Shown: in pieces, positions 52,740 through 62,291 of the stretch | Position numbering within the stretch: the stretch's first letter is position 1 | Layout: each line of letters opens with the position of its first letter | Assembly: GCA_947501215.1 (NCBI GenBank) | Contig: CANMUS010000003.1 | Span: forward strand, 464,530-528,529 | Direction: 5' to 3' | DNA length: 64,000 nt | Origin: an uncultured Erythrobacter sp. | Lineage (GTDB): Bacteria; Pseudomonadota; Alphaproteobacteria; Sphingomonadales; Sphingomonadaceae | Notes under the pieces: generated by a model | Seen by the model: only the letters and a program-made list of their open reading frames with translations | Told to the model about the DNA's origin: nothing | The model's database searches: none | Translations under genes and position numbers: made by a program

Positions 52740-55568
52740 TCAAGCAGTTGCCGGTATGGAGCGATGCGTCTCGATGGATCGTAGCAGTCCACGCGGGCCG
52801 CTGTAGGTGATCCATGTCAAAAGCGCGCAGCTGACGAAAAAGGCGAAAAAGCCCCACAAGGCGGCGTTGGCAGTGCCGGTCAGATCGATCGACGAGCCAT
52901 AGGCCTTGGGAATGTAGAACGCTCCGTAGGCAGCAATCGCGGAAGTGAAGCCGATGATTGCGGCGCTCTCGCGCTCGGCTTGCACGCGCTGCTCTTCCGC
53001 AGACAGTTCCGGTGCCAATTTGGGAATCTCGGCGCGCATGATGTTCGGAATCATCTGGAAGGTCGATGCGTTGCCAACGCCGCTTACGAAGAAGAGCAGC
53101 AGGACCATTCCGAAGAAGCCCCAGAAGTCGCCAGCGTTGAGGAACCATATCATTCCGATGACCGCCGCCATCATGACGAGAAACACGACAAATGTGACGC
53201 GGGCACCACCGAACCGGTCGGCCACCCAACCAGTAAGAGCTCGCGAGAGGGCGCCGATGAGCGGTCCGATGAAGGCGTATCGCAAGGCGTCGATCTCGGG
53301 AAATACCAGCTTGGTAAGCAGCGGAAAACCTGCCGACATGCCGATGAAGGTGCCGAAGGTTCCGGTGTAGAGCCAGCACATCAACCACGTATGTGTGCGG
53401 CCGAAGATTGCTGCCTGGTCGGCGAAGGACGACTTGGCCGAAGCGATATCGTTCATGCCGAACCACGCCGCGATCGTGCCCAGAATGATCAGCGGCACCC
53501 AGACGAATCCGGCGTTCTGGAGATAAAGGCGCGCGCCATCGTCGGCCAACTGGGCCTGACCGCCGAGCGCGCCGAAAAGCCCCATGGTGATGACAAGCGG
53601 CACCAGGAATTGCATTGCGCTCACGCCGAGATTGCCGATGCCGGCATTGATCGCGAGTGCGTTCCCCTTTTCTGCCTTCGGGAAAAAGTAGCTGATATTG
53701 GCCATGGACGAGGCAAAATTGCCGCCGCCGAAGCCGCACAGCAGCGCCAGGACAAGGAATATGAAGAACGGCGTTGCCGGATCCTGCACTGCATAGCCGA
53801 TGCCGAATGCCGGGATGAGTAGCGACGCGGTGGATACGGCGGTCCAAAGCCTTCCGCCGAATATCGGCACGAGAAATGAATAGAAGATCCGCAAGGTCGC
53901 ACCCGACAGACCGGGAAGCGCTGCAAGCCAGAAAAGCTGGTTCGTGGTGAAGTCGAAACCTAGGCCCGGCAGCTTGGCGACTACGACGGACCATACCATC
54001 CAGACAGCGAAGGCCAGGAACAGATTGTAGGTCGAGATCCACAGGTTGCGTCTGGCGATCGACCGGCCTTTCGCCTGCCAGAAGGCCGGATCTTCCGGTC
54101 GCCAGTCGGAAAGCACGCCAGCATCAGAACGGGAATGTTCGCGAGCCGGTTCGGTCGCCGCGAGACGGTCGTTTGCAGCCACGCGTTCCACCGGCATCAC
54201 GTTAGTTGCCGATGTCCTTGGCTCGGATGGTGTGGCATGAGTTGTCGTCACATCCTCGCCGAGCCCTTTCATCTCGGGCAATTCGGGCGCCATGCCAGAT
54301 CGTCCTTCGACCGCGTGCGCTCGTTCCATGTGCTGGATCGCGAAATGCATCCAGACAAGCGAGACCGTCACGATCAGGAAGAGCAGGGCGAAGCTGCTCG
54401 TCCAGACGCCGGTGAGGTCGAGCATGGCGCCGAAAGTGAGCGGGAGGACGAAACCACCGAGGCCGCCCATCATCCCTACCAGGCCGCCCACGGCCCCGAC
54501 CCGATTGGGATAGTAGACAGGGATGTGCTTGTAGACTGCCGCCTTCCCGAGACTCATGAAGAAGCCGAGCACGAAGATCGTCACGAGAAAAGGCACGAGG
54601 CTCATCTGCGTCGAGAACTCTATCGGGCCATTGACCCCTTCGATGACGTAGCGGGTGGGCGGATAGCTGAGCAGGAAGGTGCAGAGCGATGATACGCCGA
54701 AGGTCCAGTAGAGCACCCGCCGTGCGCCATACTTGTCTGAAAGATGGCCGCCATAGATGCGGAACAGGCTGGCAGGCATCGAATAGAAGGCCGCGAGCAT
54801 CCCGGCTTCCCTGATCCCCATGTCATATACGCCCATCACATAGCGCGGGAGCCACAAGGACAGGGCGACGAAGGCGCCGAAAACGAAGAAATAGTAGAGC
54901 GAGAAGCGCCAAACCTGAACGTTGCGCAGAACCTTGAGTTGCTCCCGCATAGGCTCCGGTTTTTTGCCGGCTGCCTTTCGTGCGAGCAGCTGCGGATCTT
55001 CCGGCGAAGAGACGTAGAAGATCGCGGCGATCACCACGAGCGCGATCGCCCAGATTTGGGCCACTGCCGTCCATCCAGCTGCTACCATCACGAATGGAGC
55101 GACAAACTTGGTCACCGCCGCACCGACATTGCCAGCACCGAATATACCGAGTGCAGTGCCCTGTTTGCCAGGCGGGTAGAAAGTGGCGACGTAGGCGACC
55201 CCGACCGAGAACGCGCCGCCTGCGAGGCCGACGCCCAGACCCGCGAGCAGAAGCAGGAGGTAGCTATCGGCGTAAGAAACCAGGAAAGTCGCGATAGCGG
55301 CGGCCACCATGGTGAGTGCAAGTATCCGCCGCCCACCGAACTGGTCGGCCCACACTCCGAGCACCACGCGGGCTAGCGAGCCGGTCAGGATCGGCGTGCC
55401 GACGAGCAGACCGAACTGGGTTTCGGAAAGGCTCAGCTCTTCCTTTATACCGATTCCGATGATCGCGAAAATCGTCCAGACGGCAAAGCAGGCGGTAAAA
55501 GCGATCGTGCTAAGCCAGGTCGCACGACCTGCGCCGGGAGAAGGAGAAGCGAGAACCGAATCGCTCAT
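52740..55568 (-). CDS. narK: Fused NarK1-NarK2 nitrate/nitrite transporter
   Basis: Two complete MFS transporters in one 942-residue chain, about 24 helices. Residues 1-430 are NarK1-like (nitrate/proton symport), with FGLLVGTPILTGSLARVVLG and VGAVGGLVGMMGGLGGFVLP. A hydrophilic linker of roughly 60 residues (RSGMAPELPEMKGLG to SDWRPEDPAFW) precedes a NarK2-like half (nitrate/nitrite antiport), with FWLAALPGLSGATLRIFYSF and CGFGGGNFASSMANISYFFP. The ATG at 55568 follows ggacggg. Fused NarK is known, for example in Paracoccus. An FNR-type box lies 57-70 bases upstream. First gene of the nar operon. Confidence 0.95.
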   Translation of the reverse strand: MSDSVLASPSPGAGRATWLSTIAFTACFAVWTIFAIIGIGIKEELSLSETQFGLLVGTPILTGSLARVVLGVWADQFGGRRILALTMVAAAIATFLVSYADSYLLLLLAGLGVGLAGGAFSVGVAYVATFYPPGKQGTALGIFGAGNVGAAVTKFVAPFVMVAAGWTAVAQIWAIALVVIAAIFYVSSPEDPQLLARKAAGKKPEPMREQLKVLRNVQVWRFSLYYFFVFGAFVALSLWLPRYVMGVYDMGIREAGMLAAFYSMPASLFRIYGGHLSDKYGARRVLYWTFGVSSLCTFLLSYPPTRYVIEGVNGPIEFSTQMSLVPFLVTIFVLGFFMSLGKAAVYKHIPVYYPNRVGAVGGLVGMMGGLGGFVLPLTFGAMLDLTGVWTSSFALLFLIVTVSLVWMHFAIQHMERAHAVEGRSGMAPELPEMKGLGEDVTTTHATPSEPRTSATNVMPVERVAANDRLAATEPAREHSRSDAGVLSDWRPEDPAFWQAKGRSIARRNLWISTYNLFLAFAVWMVWSVVVAKLPGLGFDFTTNQLFWLAALPGLSGATLRIFYSFLVPIFGGRLWTAVSTASLLIPAFGIGYAVQDPATPFFIFLVLALLCGFGGGNFASSMANISYFFPKAEKGNALAINAGIGNLGVSAMQFLVPLVITMGLFGALGGQAQLADDGARLYLQNAGFVWVPLIILGTIAAWFGMNDIASAKSSFADQAAIFGRTHTWLMCWLYTGTFGTFIGMSAGFPLLTKLVFPEIDALRYAFIGPLIGALSRALTGWVADRFGGARVTFVVFLVMMAAVIGMIWFLNAGDFWGFFGMVLLLFFVSGVGNASTFQMIPNIMRAEIPKLAPELSAEEQRVQAERESAAIIGFTSAIAAYGAFYIPKAYGSSIDLTGTANAALWGFFAFFVSCALLTWITYSGPRGLLRSIETHRSIPATA

Positions 55569-55624
55569 GAACACCCGTCCTTTCGGAAATCGGGCCGCTT
55601 TTAATCCCGTGTGCGGGCCACCAA

Positions 55625-55638
55625 GTGATTCAGATCAA
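55625..55638. promoter_or_regulatory. FNR-type box between narK and moaD
   Basis: GTGATTCAGATCAA matches 9 of 10 consensus positions. It lies in the 152-base divergent gap, 57 bases from the narK ATG and 83 from the moaD ATG, and could serve both operons. Confidence 0.7.
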
Positions 55639-55720
55639 AGCGCGCGCACTTGGTTCGGTTAAGGGCGCATCTCCTGATCGCGGCAGCACCTTGTCCGAGG
55701 ACCGCCAACGAGGAGGTAAT

Positions 55721-55978
55721 ATGTCTCGAGAGCGCGAAATCACCCTCTACGGTAAGCTGGCCGATCCGTTAGGTGAACGGGTCCGGGTCGCCGGAGGCGA
55801 GCAGTCGGAAACGGTCAGTAACGTTCGCGCGCGGGTGGCGGCACTCGAGCCACGGCTTGGCGAACTGCTTGCCGATCATCGGGTGCGGGCTTGCGTCGAA
55901 GGCATGATTACGGCTGACGGCGCTATTGTTAAACCGGATCTCTCGGTTGAATTCATACCGGTGGTTTCGGGCGGATGA
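55721..55978 (+). CDS. moaD: Molybdopterin synthase small subunit MoaD
   Basis: Ubiquitin-like sulfur carrier of 85 residues that donates sulfur in molybdopterin synthesis. It starts MSREREITLYGKLADPLGER and ends VSGG; the terminal Gly-Gly is the activated C-terminus. The ATG at 55721 has a perfect aggagg ribosome site. It is somewhat divergent from E. coli MoaD but the beta-grasp length and tail fit. First gene of moaD-moaE-moaB-moaC-moeA. Confidence 0.88.
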   Translation: MSREREITLYGKLADPLGERVRVAGGEQSETVSNVRARVAALEPRLGELLADHRVRACVEGMITADGAIVKPDLSVEFIPVVSGG

Positions 55979-56448
55979 TGCGCGCGGTCGTTCGGCATGG
56001 GCGGCTCGATCCCGCGGCCGAGCTTGCAACTCTCACTGGGGAATCGAAAGAAGCAGGCGGCGTCGTGAGCTTCGTGGGTCTGGCGCGGGAGGAAGATGGC
56101 GCGGTCGCGGAATTGATACTTGAACATCATCCTGTCCTGACGGAGCGTTCGCTTGAGGAGATCGCAACTGCTGCGCTGGAACGGTTCGGCGTAAACGCTG
56201 TGTCTGTTGTGCACCGGGCGGGCCGCATTATGCCCGGTGAACCTATCGTCTTCGCCGGCGCCGCTGCACGTCATCGCCGCGAGGCATTCCTTGCGGCGGA
56301 TTACCTCATGGATATGCTCAAGACACGGGCAGCGTTCTGGAAACGGGAAGATGGTCCGGCAGGCCCGCGCTGGATCGAGCCTCGCGACGAAGATCATTCC
56401 GATGCGGCGCGGTGGCGGACGGAGAATGGAAGGAATATAGGAAGATGA
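55975..56448 (+). CDS. moaE: Molybdopterin synthase catalytic subunit MoaE
   Basis: Partner of MoaD that converts precursor Z to molybdopterin. Family blocks: GGVVSFVGLAREE, HRAGRIMPGEPIVFAGAAARHRREAF, and the catalytic LKTRAAFWKREDGPAGPRWI with the conserved Lys residues. It starts inside the moaD stop (ATGATG; either ATG usable) and ends inside the next start. 157 residues. Confidence 0.94.
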   Translation: MMRAVVRHGRLDPAAELATLTGESKEAGGVVSFVGLAREEDGAVAELILEHHPVLTERSLEEIATAALERFGVNAVSVVHRAGRIMPGEPIVFAGAAARHRREAFLAADYLMDMLKTRAAFWKREDGPAGPRWIEPRDEDHSDAARWRTENGRNIGR

Positions 56449-56981
56449 GTGGGATTGATGAGAGTGCCACCTTCCATCCCCTTAATATCGCGGTGCTCAC
56501 CGTCTCGGATACGCGCGATGAGACGATGGATACGTCAGGCGACCTGCTCGAGGAACGACTGCTTGCCGCGGGGCATCATCTAGCAGACCGGGCAATCGTT
56601 AAGGACGAGATCAGGACAATCCGCGATCGGCTTTCCGAGTGGATCACCGACCCCAAAATCGATGTCATCATCTCCACCGGCGGGACTGGGTTTTCCCCCC
56701 GCGATGTGACACCGGAAGCAGTGAAGCCACTCTTCCTACGCGAAATGGACGGCTTCTCCGTCCTTTTTCATCAGGTCAGCCAGGCAAGTGTAGGCGTTGC
56801 GACCCTGCAGTCGCGAGCTTTCGCCGGACAGTCGTCGGACACCTTCATATTCTGCCTTCCGGGTTCACCGGGGGCCTGCCGGGATGGCTGGGACGGGATA
56901 CTGGCGCTCGAATTGGACAGCCGTCACAAGCCCTGCTCGCTGGCGGGCATGATCCCACGTCTGAGTCACGTATGCGCATGA
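56445..56981 (+). CDS. moaB: Molybdopterin adenylyltransferase-type protein MoaB/MogA
   Basis: MoCF-domain protein that adenylates molybdopterin before metal insertion. Motifs: [39 protein letters not shown] and [18 protein letters not shown]. The ATG at 56445 overlaps the moaE stop (ATGA). 178 residues. Sequence resembles MoaB more than MogA. Confidence 0.92.
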   Translation: MSGIDESATFHPLNIAVLTVSDTRDETMDTSGDLLEERLLAAGHHLADRAIVKDEIRTIRDRLSEWITDPKIDVIISTGGTGFSPRDVTPEAVKPLFLREMDGFSVLFHQVSQASVGVATLQSRAFAGQSSDTFIFCLPGSPGACRDGWDGILALELDSRHKPCSLAGMIPRLSHVCA

Positions 56982-57442
56982 GCGAGTTGACACACGTCGA
57001 TGCTGGGGGGCGCGCGAGCATGGTCGATGTGGGTGACAAGCCAGCAACCGCCCGCCGTGCGATAGCGAAAGGAGAGCTACGCTGCGCTCCCGCGACAATT
57101 GAGGCGGTCACAGCCGGAACCGCGCCCAAGGGGGCAGTGATCTCGACCGCGGAACTGGCGGGCGTGATGGGTGCCAAGCGCACGGCCGACCTCGTCCCGC
57201 TCTGCCATCCGCTTCCGCTGACCAAGGTCGCAGTGCGTATAGAGATCGATCCCGTCCTGCCCGGCTTTCGGATCGAGGGAGAAACACGCACCCACGGCAA
57301 GACCGGGGTGGAGATGGAAGCCATGACGGCCGTTTCTGTTGCCTGTCTTACGCTCTATGACATGCTCAAGGCGATCGACCGGGACATGGTGATCGGCGGT
57401 ATATCCGTGACCATGAAGGAAGGCGGCAAGAGCGCATGGTAG
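56978..57442 (+). CDS. moaC: Cyclic pyranopterin monophosphate synthase MoaC
   Basis: Second enzyme of Moco synthesis, acting after MoaA. Family blocks: [29 protein letters not shown] start, [45 protein letters not shown] and [14 protein letters not shown]. The ATG at 56978 overlaps the moaB stop (ATGA). 154 residues. Confidence 0.95.
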   Translation: MSELTHVDAGGRASMVDVGDKPATARRAIAKGELRCAPATIEAVTAGTAPKGAVISTAELAGVMGAKRTADLVPLCHPLPLTKVAVRIEIDPVLPGFRIEGETRTHGKTGVEMEAMTAVSVACLTLYDMLKAIDRDMVIGGISVTMKEGGKSAW

Positions 57443-58626
57443 GATTCTTGCCTCTCGACGAGGCATTGGAAATAATGCTGGCGGAGGCTTGTCCGTTGTC
57501 AGCGGAGGATGTGCGGATAGCAGAAGCGCATGACCGCACTCTGGCCAAGCCGATCGTAGCCCGGATCGCCTCACCGCGGGTCGATAGTTCCGCAATGGAT
57601 GGCTACGCCGTGAGAGATCAAGATATTAGTCGGCTTCCCGCCAGGCTTCGGGTGAGTGGCGAGAGCTTCGCAGGGACTGCACGGCCCCCTTCCTTGTCTC
57701 CCGGTGAAGCGGTCCGCATCTTCACCGGCGCGCCTGTTCCCGACGGGGCCGATAGAGTCGTCATCCAGGAAAATTGCACACGCGTTGATGATATGGTCGA
57801 AGTGCGGGAATTCGGCACCGGCCGGCACATCCGTCCGGCCGGCCAGGATTTCGAAGAAGGTGCCGAGCTGCTAGCGGCCGGTGCCCGTCTGACACCGCGA
57901 TCGCTTGTCGCAGCGGCAGGTGCTGATATGGCGGTGGTAAGCGCGGTTCGCCGACCGCGCGTCGCAATCCTCGGAACGGGCGATGAGCTGGTTCAGCCGG
58001 GCGAAGCTCGAGGGCGGCCCGGCACAATACCAGAGAGCATCTCACCCGCCATAGCCGCAATGATTGTGGAAACTGGCGGAGAAGTCGTGCAGCGTGTCCA
58101 CTTGCCTGATGAGGTCGCAGTCCTCACTAATTGGGCGCGCGAAGCGCTTGTCGAAGCCGATCTGGTGGTGGTGACGGGCGGTGCCTCTGTTGGGGAGCGC
58201 GATTATGCCAAGGACATGTTCGGCGGAAAGCTGGAACTGCTGTTCAGCAAGATCGCGATAAAGCCCGGCAAGCCGGTCTGGCTGGGGCGTCACGGTTCAA
58301 GCTTGGTTCTAGGGCTACCAGGAAACCCCACTTCCGCACTGGTGACGGCGCGCCTGTTTCTGATCCCGCTTGTGAGCGGGATGGCGGGACGGTCGCCGTC
58401 CTCGGCGTTGAACTGGCAAGAAGGTATCGCCGGAGCGCCTTTCCCAGCCAATGGCAATCGCGAAACGCTCGAACGCGCGCAATGGGTTGGCGGCAGACTG
58501 GTCCGGCTCAAGAGCCAGGATTCTAGCAGTCAGACGATGCTGGCTGGTGCCGACGTGCTCGTTCGAAGAGAGGTTGATGCACCGGAGGTTCTAACCGGCG
58601 AGAAGGTGCGCTATCTGGATTTTTGA
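57436..58626 (+). CDS. moeA: Molybdopterin molybdenumtransferase MoeA
   Basis: Inserts molybdate into adenylated molybdopterin. Motifs: [52 protein letters not shown] and [17 protein letters not shown]. 396 residues, full length. It overlaps moaC by 7 bases and runs 16 bases into the convergent mobA end. Last gene of the plus-strand Moco operon. Confidence 0.95.
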   Translation: MVGFLPLDEALEIMLAEACPLSAEDVRIAEAHDRTLAKPIVARIASPRVDSSAMDGYAVRDQDISRLPARLRVSGESFAGTARPPSLSPGEAVRIFTGAPVPDGADRVVIQENCTRVDDMVEVREFGTGRHIRPAGQDFEEGAELLAAGARLTPRSLVAAAGADMAVVSAVRRPRVAILGTGDELVQPGEARGRPGTIPESISPAIAAMIVETGGEVVQRVHLPDEVAVLTNWAREALVEADLVVVTGGASVGERDYAKDMFGGKLELLFSKIAIKPGKPVWLGRHGSSLVLGLPGNPTSALVTARLFLIPLVSGMAGRSPSSALNWQEGIAGAPFPANGNRETLERAQWVGGRLVRLKSQDSSSQTMLAGADVLVRREVDAPEVLTGEKVRYLDF

Positions 58627-59198
58627 AGCTGAAGTTCTGCCTCGGCCAGCGCTATGGGATCGTTGAGATTGGCGAACGGATCGTCGTCGCCGACAGGCCA
58701 TTCGACCTTTCGAGCTTCTAGTATCTCGAGAAGACCGCGCAGGGAGCGACCGCCTTTCGCGGCATAGAATTCAGCATCATTCCGCTTGGCGACCGGCCAT
58801 AGAGCACAGATAGGATGAGCTTTGCCCGCGCTAGAGGCGTAAGAGGCCTTTCCGTTCGCTCCTTCGATCAGACGATGGGCCAGATCATTGGGTAGCCAGG
58901 GCATGTCGACCGGAATGGTCAGCACTGCGTTGAAGCCCTTGCTATTCGCCCAGCCCAATCCGGCCACAACACCGCCAAGCGGACCTTCTATATCTGGCCG
59001 ATCCTCGATGATGGGCAGCCCGGATGGAGTGGGGATTTGATCGTGTGAACGAAGACTCAACGCGACGGGAAAATCGAGCTGGTGCGCAATTTCAAGCGTG
59101 TGCGCGAGCAATGTGCGGCCGCCAAGCAGCCGCAGGGGCTTGCCACCATTCATGCGCCGTCCCGCTCCACCGGCAAGTATGAGCGTGACGGGTTTCAC
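58611..59198 (-). CDS. mobA: Molybdenum cofactor guanylyltransferase MobA
   Basis: Attaches GMP to Moco to form the MGD form that NarG needs. N-terminal nucleotidyl motif LILAGGAGRRMNGGKPLRLL, then EDRPDIEGPLGGVVAGLGW and LTIPVDMPWLPNDL. The GTG at 59198 (VKPVTLILAGG) is chosen because it overlaps the tauE-like stop and begins directly at the nucleotide-binding strand; 195 residues. Last gene of the minus-strand Moco operon. Confidence 0.92.
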   Translation of the reverse strand: MKPVTLILAGGAGRRMNGGKPLRLLGGRTLLAHTLEIAHQLDFPVALSLRSHDQIPTPSGLPIIEDRPDIEGPLGGVVAGLGWANSKGFNAVLTIPVDMPWLPNDLAHRLIEGANGKASYASSAGKAHPICALWPVAKRNDAEFYAAKGGRSLRGLLEILEARKVEWPVGDDDPFANLNDPIALAEAELQLQKSR

Positions 59199-59926
59199 GT
59201 GAGCAGCAGCTTCCCACCTGCGATGACAAGCACGAGAGCGAGCAAGCGCATGAGTATTGTCCGGGACACGACGACCGCGCCCAGTCGCGATCCGATCAGT
59301 CCTCCTGCTCCCACAGCCAACGCCAGCCACTCCAGTCCAAATGGCAATTCGCCAAGAGCCGAGGCGTTGCCCGCCAGACCGGCAAGGGAATTGACGAAAA
59401 TGAACGCCGCGGCCACGGCGGCCGTCGTTCGCGGTCTTGCCCAGCCGGTGACGAGCAGCAGCGGCGAAAGGAATATTCCACCACCGGTGCCCGTAAGGCC
59501 AGCGAGCAGCCCAAGCGCTCCACCCGCTGCAATCAGCACAAGGGTGCGGGGCGGCTGGCTCATAACGCGGTCCGGCTTCCAAGCGAATTGGATCGCGGCA
59601 AGTAGGAGGATGACCCCGACGACCGGTCGGTAGAGTTGGTCGGGCAATTGCGTCATCCCCCCGATGAAGGCGAGAGGTATCGCGGGGATGGCGACGGTGA
59701 GAAACAAGCGCCTGTCGAAATGACCCGCGCGGGAATAGTTCGTGAATGCAATGGCGGATACGACCAGGTTCAGCGCAAGCGCAGTCGGCCGCATTGTCGC
59801 CGGAGCGATGCCGGCGAGCGCCATTATCGCCAGATAGGCGGATGCACCACCGTGTCCGACCGAAAAGTAGAGGGCGGCGGCCAGTCCCATCGCCACAGCG
59901 AGTATGACCAGGGTTTCGGAATCCAT
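59195..59926 (-). CDS. TauE/SafE family membrane transporter
   Basis: A 243-residue protein with about eight helices. The family pattern is seen in FSVGHGGASAYLAIMAL, ALALNLVVSAIAFTNYSRAGHF and LLAGLTGTGGGIFLSPLLL. The family exports sulfite, sulfoacetate or other anions. Set between moaA and mobA with stop/start overlaps on both sides, it may move molybdate, sulfite or a related oxyanion; that is inference. Confidence 0.85.
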   Translation of the reverse strand: MDSETLVILAVAMGLAAALYFSVGHGGASAYLAIMALAGIAPATMRPTALALNLVVSAIAFTNYSRAGHFDRRLFLTVAIPAIPLAFIGGMTQLPDQLYRPVVGVILLLAAIQFAWKPDRVMSQPPRTLVLIAAGGALGLLAGLTGTGGGIFLSPLLLVTGWARPRTTAAVAAAFIFVNSLAGLAGNASALGELPFGLEWLALAVGAGGLIGSRLGAVVVSRTILMRLLALVLVIAGGKLLLT

Positions 59927-60954
59927 TATCCTCCGGTGACGCTCATGTGGCGAGCAGTGGCAGGTTGGGCGAGATCGAACGAGTGCCGCTGCGGCTTTCC
60001 TGCCAGGAGACGGTCAAGCGCCGCATCGACCGCTGCGGGACCGCCCTGGCGTAAAATCTCGCGAAGTTCGACTTTCTGCTCATGCCCAAGGCAGCCATAC
60101 ACCGTTCCGGTCGCTGCGATACGAATGCGGTTGCATCCGTCGCAGAAGTTCTGGCTCATAGGGGTAATGAGACCCAGTCGGATCCCGCCTTCCCCGACGT
60201 CGTAATACCGGGCCGGACCGCCACTTCGGTGAAGCGAGGGCGTCAACATCCATCTTTGTCGCAACTCGGCTAGGACATCCTGCAGCGACAGATATCGTTC
60301 GGGGCGATGATCCTCCACCTCTCCAAGTGGCATGGTCTCGATGAGGGTAAGATCAAAGCCGCGCGCTCCGCACCAGGCGAGCATCGTGTGGAACTCGTCA
60401 TCGTTTACACCGGCCAGCGCCATCATATTGATCTTTACGGCAAGGCCTGCGGACGCTGCCGTCTCGATCCCGTTTAGCACCTGATCGAGTTTGCCGCGAC
60501 GGGTGATGTGCGCAAAACGTTGCGGATCGAGGCTATCGAGACTGACGTTGATCCGGCGCACTCCGGCGGCGAAGAGTTGCTCGGCATTGGCTGCGAGCTG
60601 CGTGCCGTTTGTCGTAAGGGTGACCTCGTCGAACCCGTCTCCGATGCGCGAACCCAGTTGTTCGATCAGATACATCACGTTCCGGCGGACGAGCGGTTCA
60701 CCACCTGTCAGGCGGATTCGTCTCACGCCGCGAGCGATAAGCACATCGGTCAGTGCCACGATCTCCTCGAAGTCGAGCAGATCGCGCCGTGGCATGAAGG
60801 TCATGCGCTCCGACATGCAATACCGGCAGCGTAGGTCGCATCGATCGGTTACCGACATGCGAACGTAGGTGATCCGCCGCCCGAAGGAATCGATCATTGG
60901 TCCACTTGTCATGTCCAGCCGATCGACCTTCCTCGTGTCAGAGCGATGGGTCAT
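59926..60954 (-). CDS. moaA: GTP 3',8-cyclase MoaA
   Basis: Radical SAM enzyme that starts Moco synthesis. The SAM cluster is CDLRCRYC (C-x3-C-x2-C) at about residue 38, followed by RRIRLTGGEPLVRRNV. The second cluster is in NFCDGCNRIRIAATGTVYGCLG near the C-terminus. The last two residues are GG, as required. 342 residues from the ATG at 60954; a later ATG at 60912 or 60897 could be used. It overlaps nnrS by 17 bases. Confidence 0.95.
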   Translation of the reverse strand: MTHRSDTRKVDRLDMTSGPMIDSFGRRITYVRMSVTDRCDLRCRYCMSERMTFMPRRDLLDFEEIVALTDVLIARGVRRIRLTGGEPLVRRNVMYLIEQLGSRIGDGFDEVTLTTNGTQLAANAEQLFAAGVRRINVSLDSLDPQRFAHITRRGKLDQVLNGIETAASAGLAVKINMMALAGVNDDEFHTMLAWCGARGFDLTLIETMPLGEVEDHRPERYLSLQDVLAELRQRWMLTPSLHRSGGPARYYDVGEGGIRLGLITPMSQNFCDGCNRIRIAATGTVYGCLGHEQKVELREILRQGGPAAVDAALDRLLAGKPQRHSFDLAQPATARHMSVTGG

Positions 60955-62113
60955 CGAGTCTCGGCCTGGTCAGGATCGGAAAGTAGAGCGCGGCGAAGAG
61001 GACAAAGCCGCCCGCCCACAGCGCAGCTGACAGATGTATCGGCCAGATTCCTTCCAGCAGTCCGACCGAGGTGAGCACGCGCACCAGTGCACCGATGAAC
61101 ACGAGTGCGTATGCCAGCGCCAATCCGGAGCCAGCTTGAAGTGTTCGGCCCGTATGACCCAGGCTCGCCCGGCTCATTACCGCAAGAATCAGCAGTCCCA
61201 TCGCGCCCGCGCCCAGAGCGTGGATCGCCGCCGAGCGCGAGACGATATCGAACGCCAGATGCAGCCCCAACAGCCCAAGTCCGACCGGCATCCAGAGGTA
61301 GGCAAGATGAAGGACCACGACGAGCGGGTCCCTATAGGTCCGCCACCCCTGCCAGCGTGACATTCGCCACAGGTGCGAGAGCCCCGCCGCAAGAAGCAAC
61401 CAGCCTACAGCAATCGTGTTTGGCCATAGTAGCCAAGCCACCATGGCGATCGCGGTCAAACCGAGGACGCGGATATCACCTGGACTCGGCATGACCGGCA
61501 TCGGCGGGGCGGCGCCCTCGCGCGTCAACCAATTTTGCGTGAACGCGGGAATGATCCGCCCACCGACAAGTCCGATAAGCATTACGATTAGCGAAATGCC
61601 GCTTCTCAGTCCGATGTCGTAATCGGTGAGTATACCTCCCGTTTCAGCAAGATCGATCGCTGCGGATATTCCCACAAGCGCGACGATGATCGCGATGGGA
61701 AGGTTGCGGTTGCCGGACAAGATCACTTCCCGCGCGGCGAACGCAGCGACAGCCAGGAAGAGCAGGAGTTCAAGCGTCAGAGCTAGCCAGAGAGCGCCGA
61801 TGCCCAGTGCGAAGGTCACGCGGACTGCCACCCATAGCGCTGCCAGTGCCGCCAGTGCTGCTCCGCCGAGCAGAGGCCGGCCCGTCCAATTTGCTATAGC
61901 AGTGAGGAGAAAACCGATGACGGCGGCTCCGACGAAGCCGAACAGCATCTCGTGCTGGTGCCACCCCAATGGGTCGACCACGTCATCGAGAACAGGCGCG
62001 CCGGAATACGCAGCCACCCAGATTATTATCGCTGCCGCAGCCCACAGAGCGGCGAGCAGAAAAAAAGGTCGGAACGCACCGCGAAGAAAGGGTGGTCGTT
62101 GAGCCATCCGCAT
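60938..62113 (-). CDS. nnrS: NnrS family heme-copper membrane protein (copy 2)
   Basis: A 391-residue membrane protein of the NnrS family, about 12 helices. Features: FLRGAFRPFFLLAALW, DPLGWHQHEMLFGFVGAAVIGFLLTA, IGLVGGRIIPAFTQNWLTREG and LHLAYLWMPVGLGLLG. It is Ala/Leu-rich and differs considerably from the copy at 39665-40861 despite shared motifs. Leads the operon nnrS-moaA-tauE-mobA. An FNR-type box lies 30-43 bases upstream of its ATG. Confidence 0.9.
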   Translation of the reverse strand: MRMAQRPPFLRGAFRPFFLLAALWAAAAIIIWVAAYSGAPVLDDVVDPLGWHQHEMLFGFVGAAVIGFLLTAIANWTGRPLLGGAALAALAALWVAVRVTFALGIGALWLALTLELLLFLAVAAFAAREVILSGNRNLPIAIIVALVGISAAIDLAETGGILTDYDIGLRSGISLIVMLIGLVGGRIIPAFTQNWLTREGAAPPMPVMPSPGDIRVLGLTAIAMVAWLLWPNTIAVGWLLLAAGLSHLWRMSRWQGWRTYRDPLVVVLHLAYLWMPVGLGLLGLHLAFDIVSRSAAIHALGAGAMGLLILAVMSRASLGHTGRTLQAGSGLALAYALVFIGALVRVLTSVGLLEGIWPIHLSAALWAGGFVLFAALYFPILTRPRLDDPSL

Positions 62114-62142
62114 GGCGTTAGGTTACATAAAGTTGGCGTTGA

Positions 62143-62156
62143 ATGATGCAGATCAA
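62143..62156. promoter_or_regulatory. FNR-type box upstream of nnrS-moaA operon
   Basis: ATGATGCAGATCAA matches 9 of 10 consensus positions. It lies between the minus-strand nnrS start (62113) and a small plus-strand gene at 62292. Confidence 0.65.
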
Positions 62157-62291
62157 TCCGAGCTCCTTGCAATCATGGTCTCTGTGGGGGCGGAAAGATT
62201 CATCCTGCACCTTGCTTCTCAGTCGGGCGAGAGGGAAACGACCGACTACTTCACTTATGTGCGGACGATGTCGGCTTAGGAGAAGAAAGCC

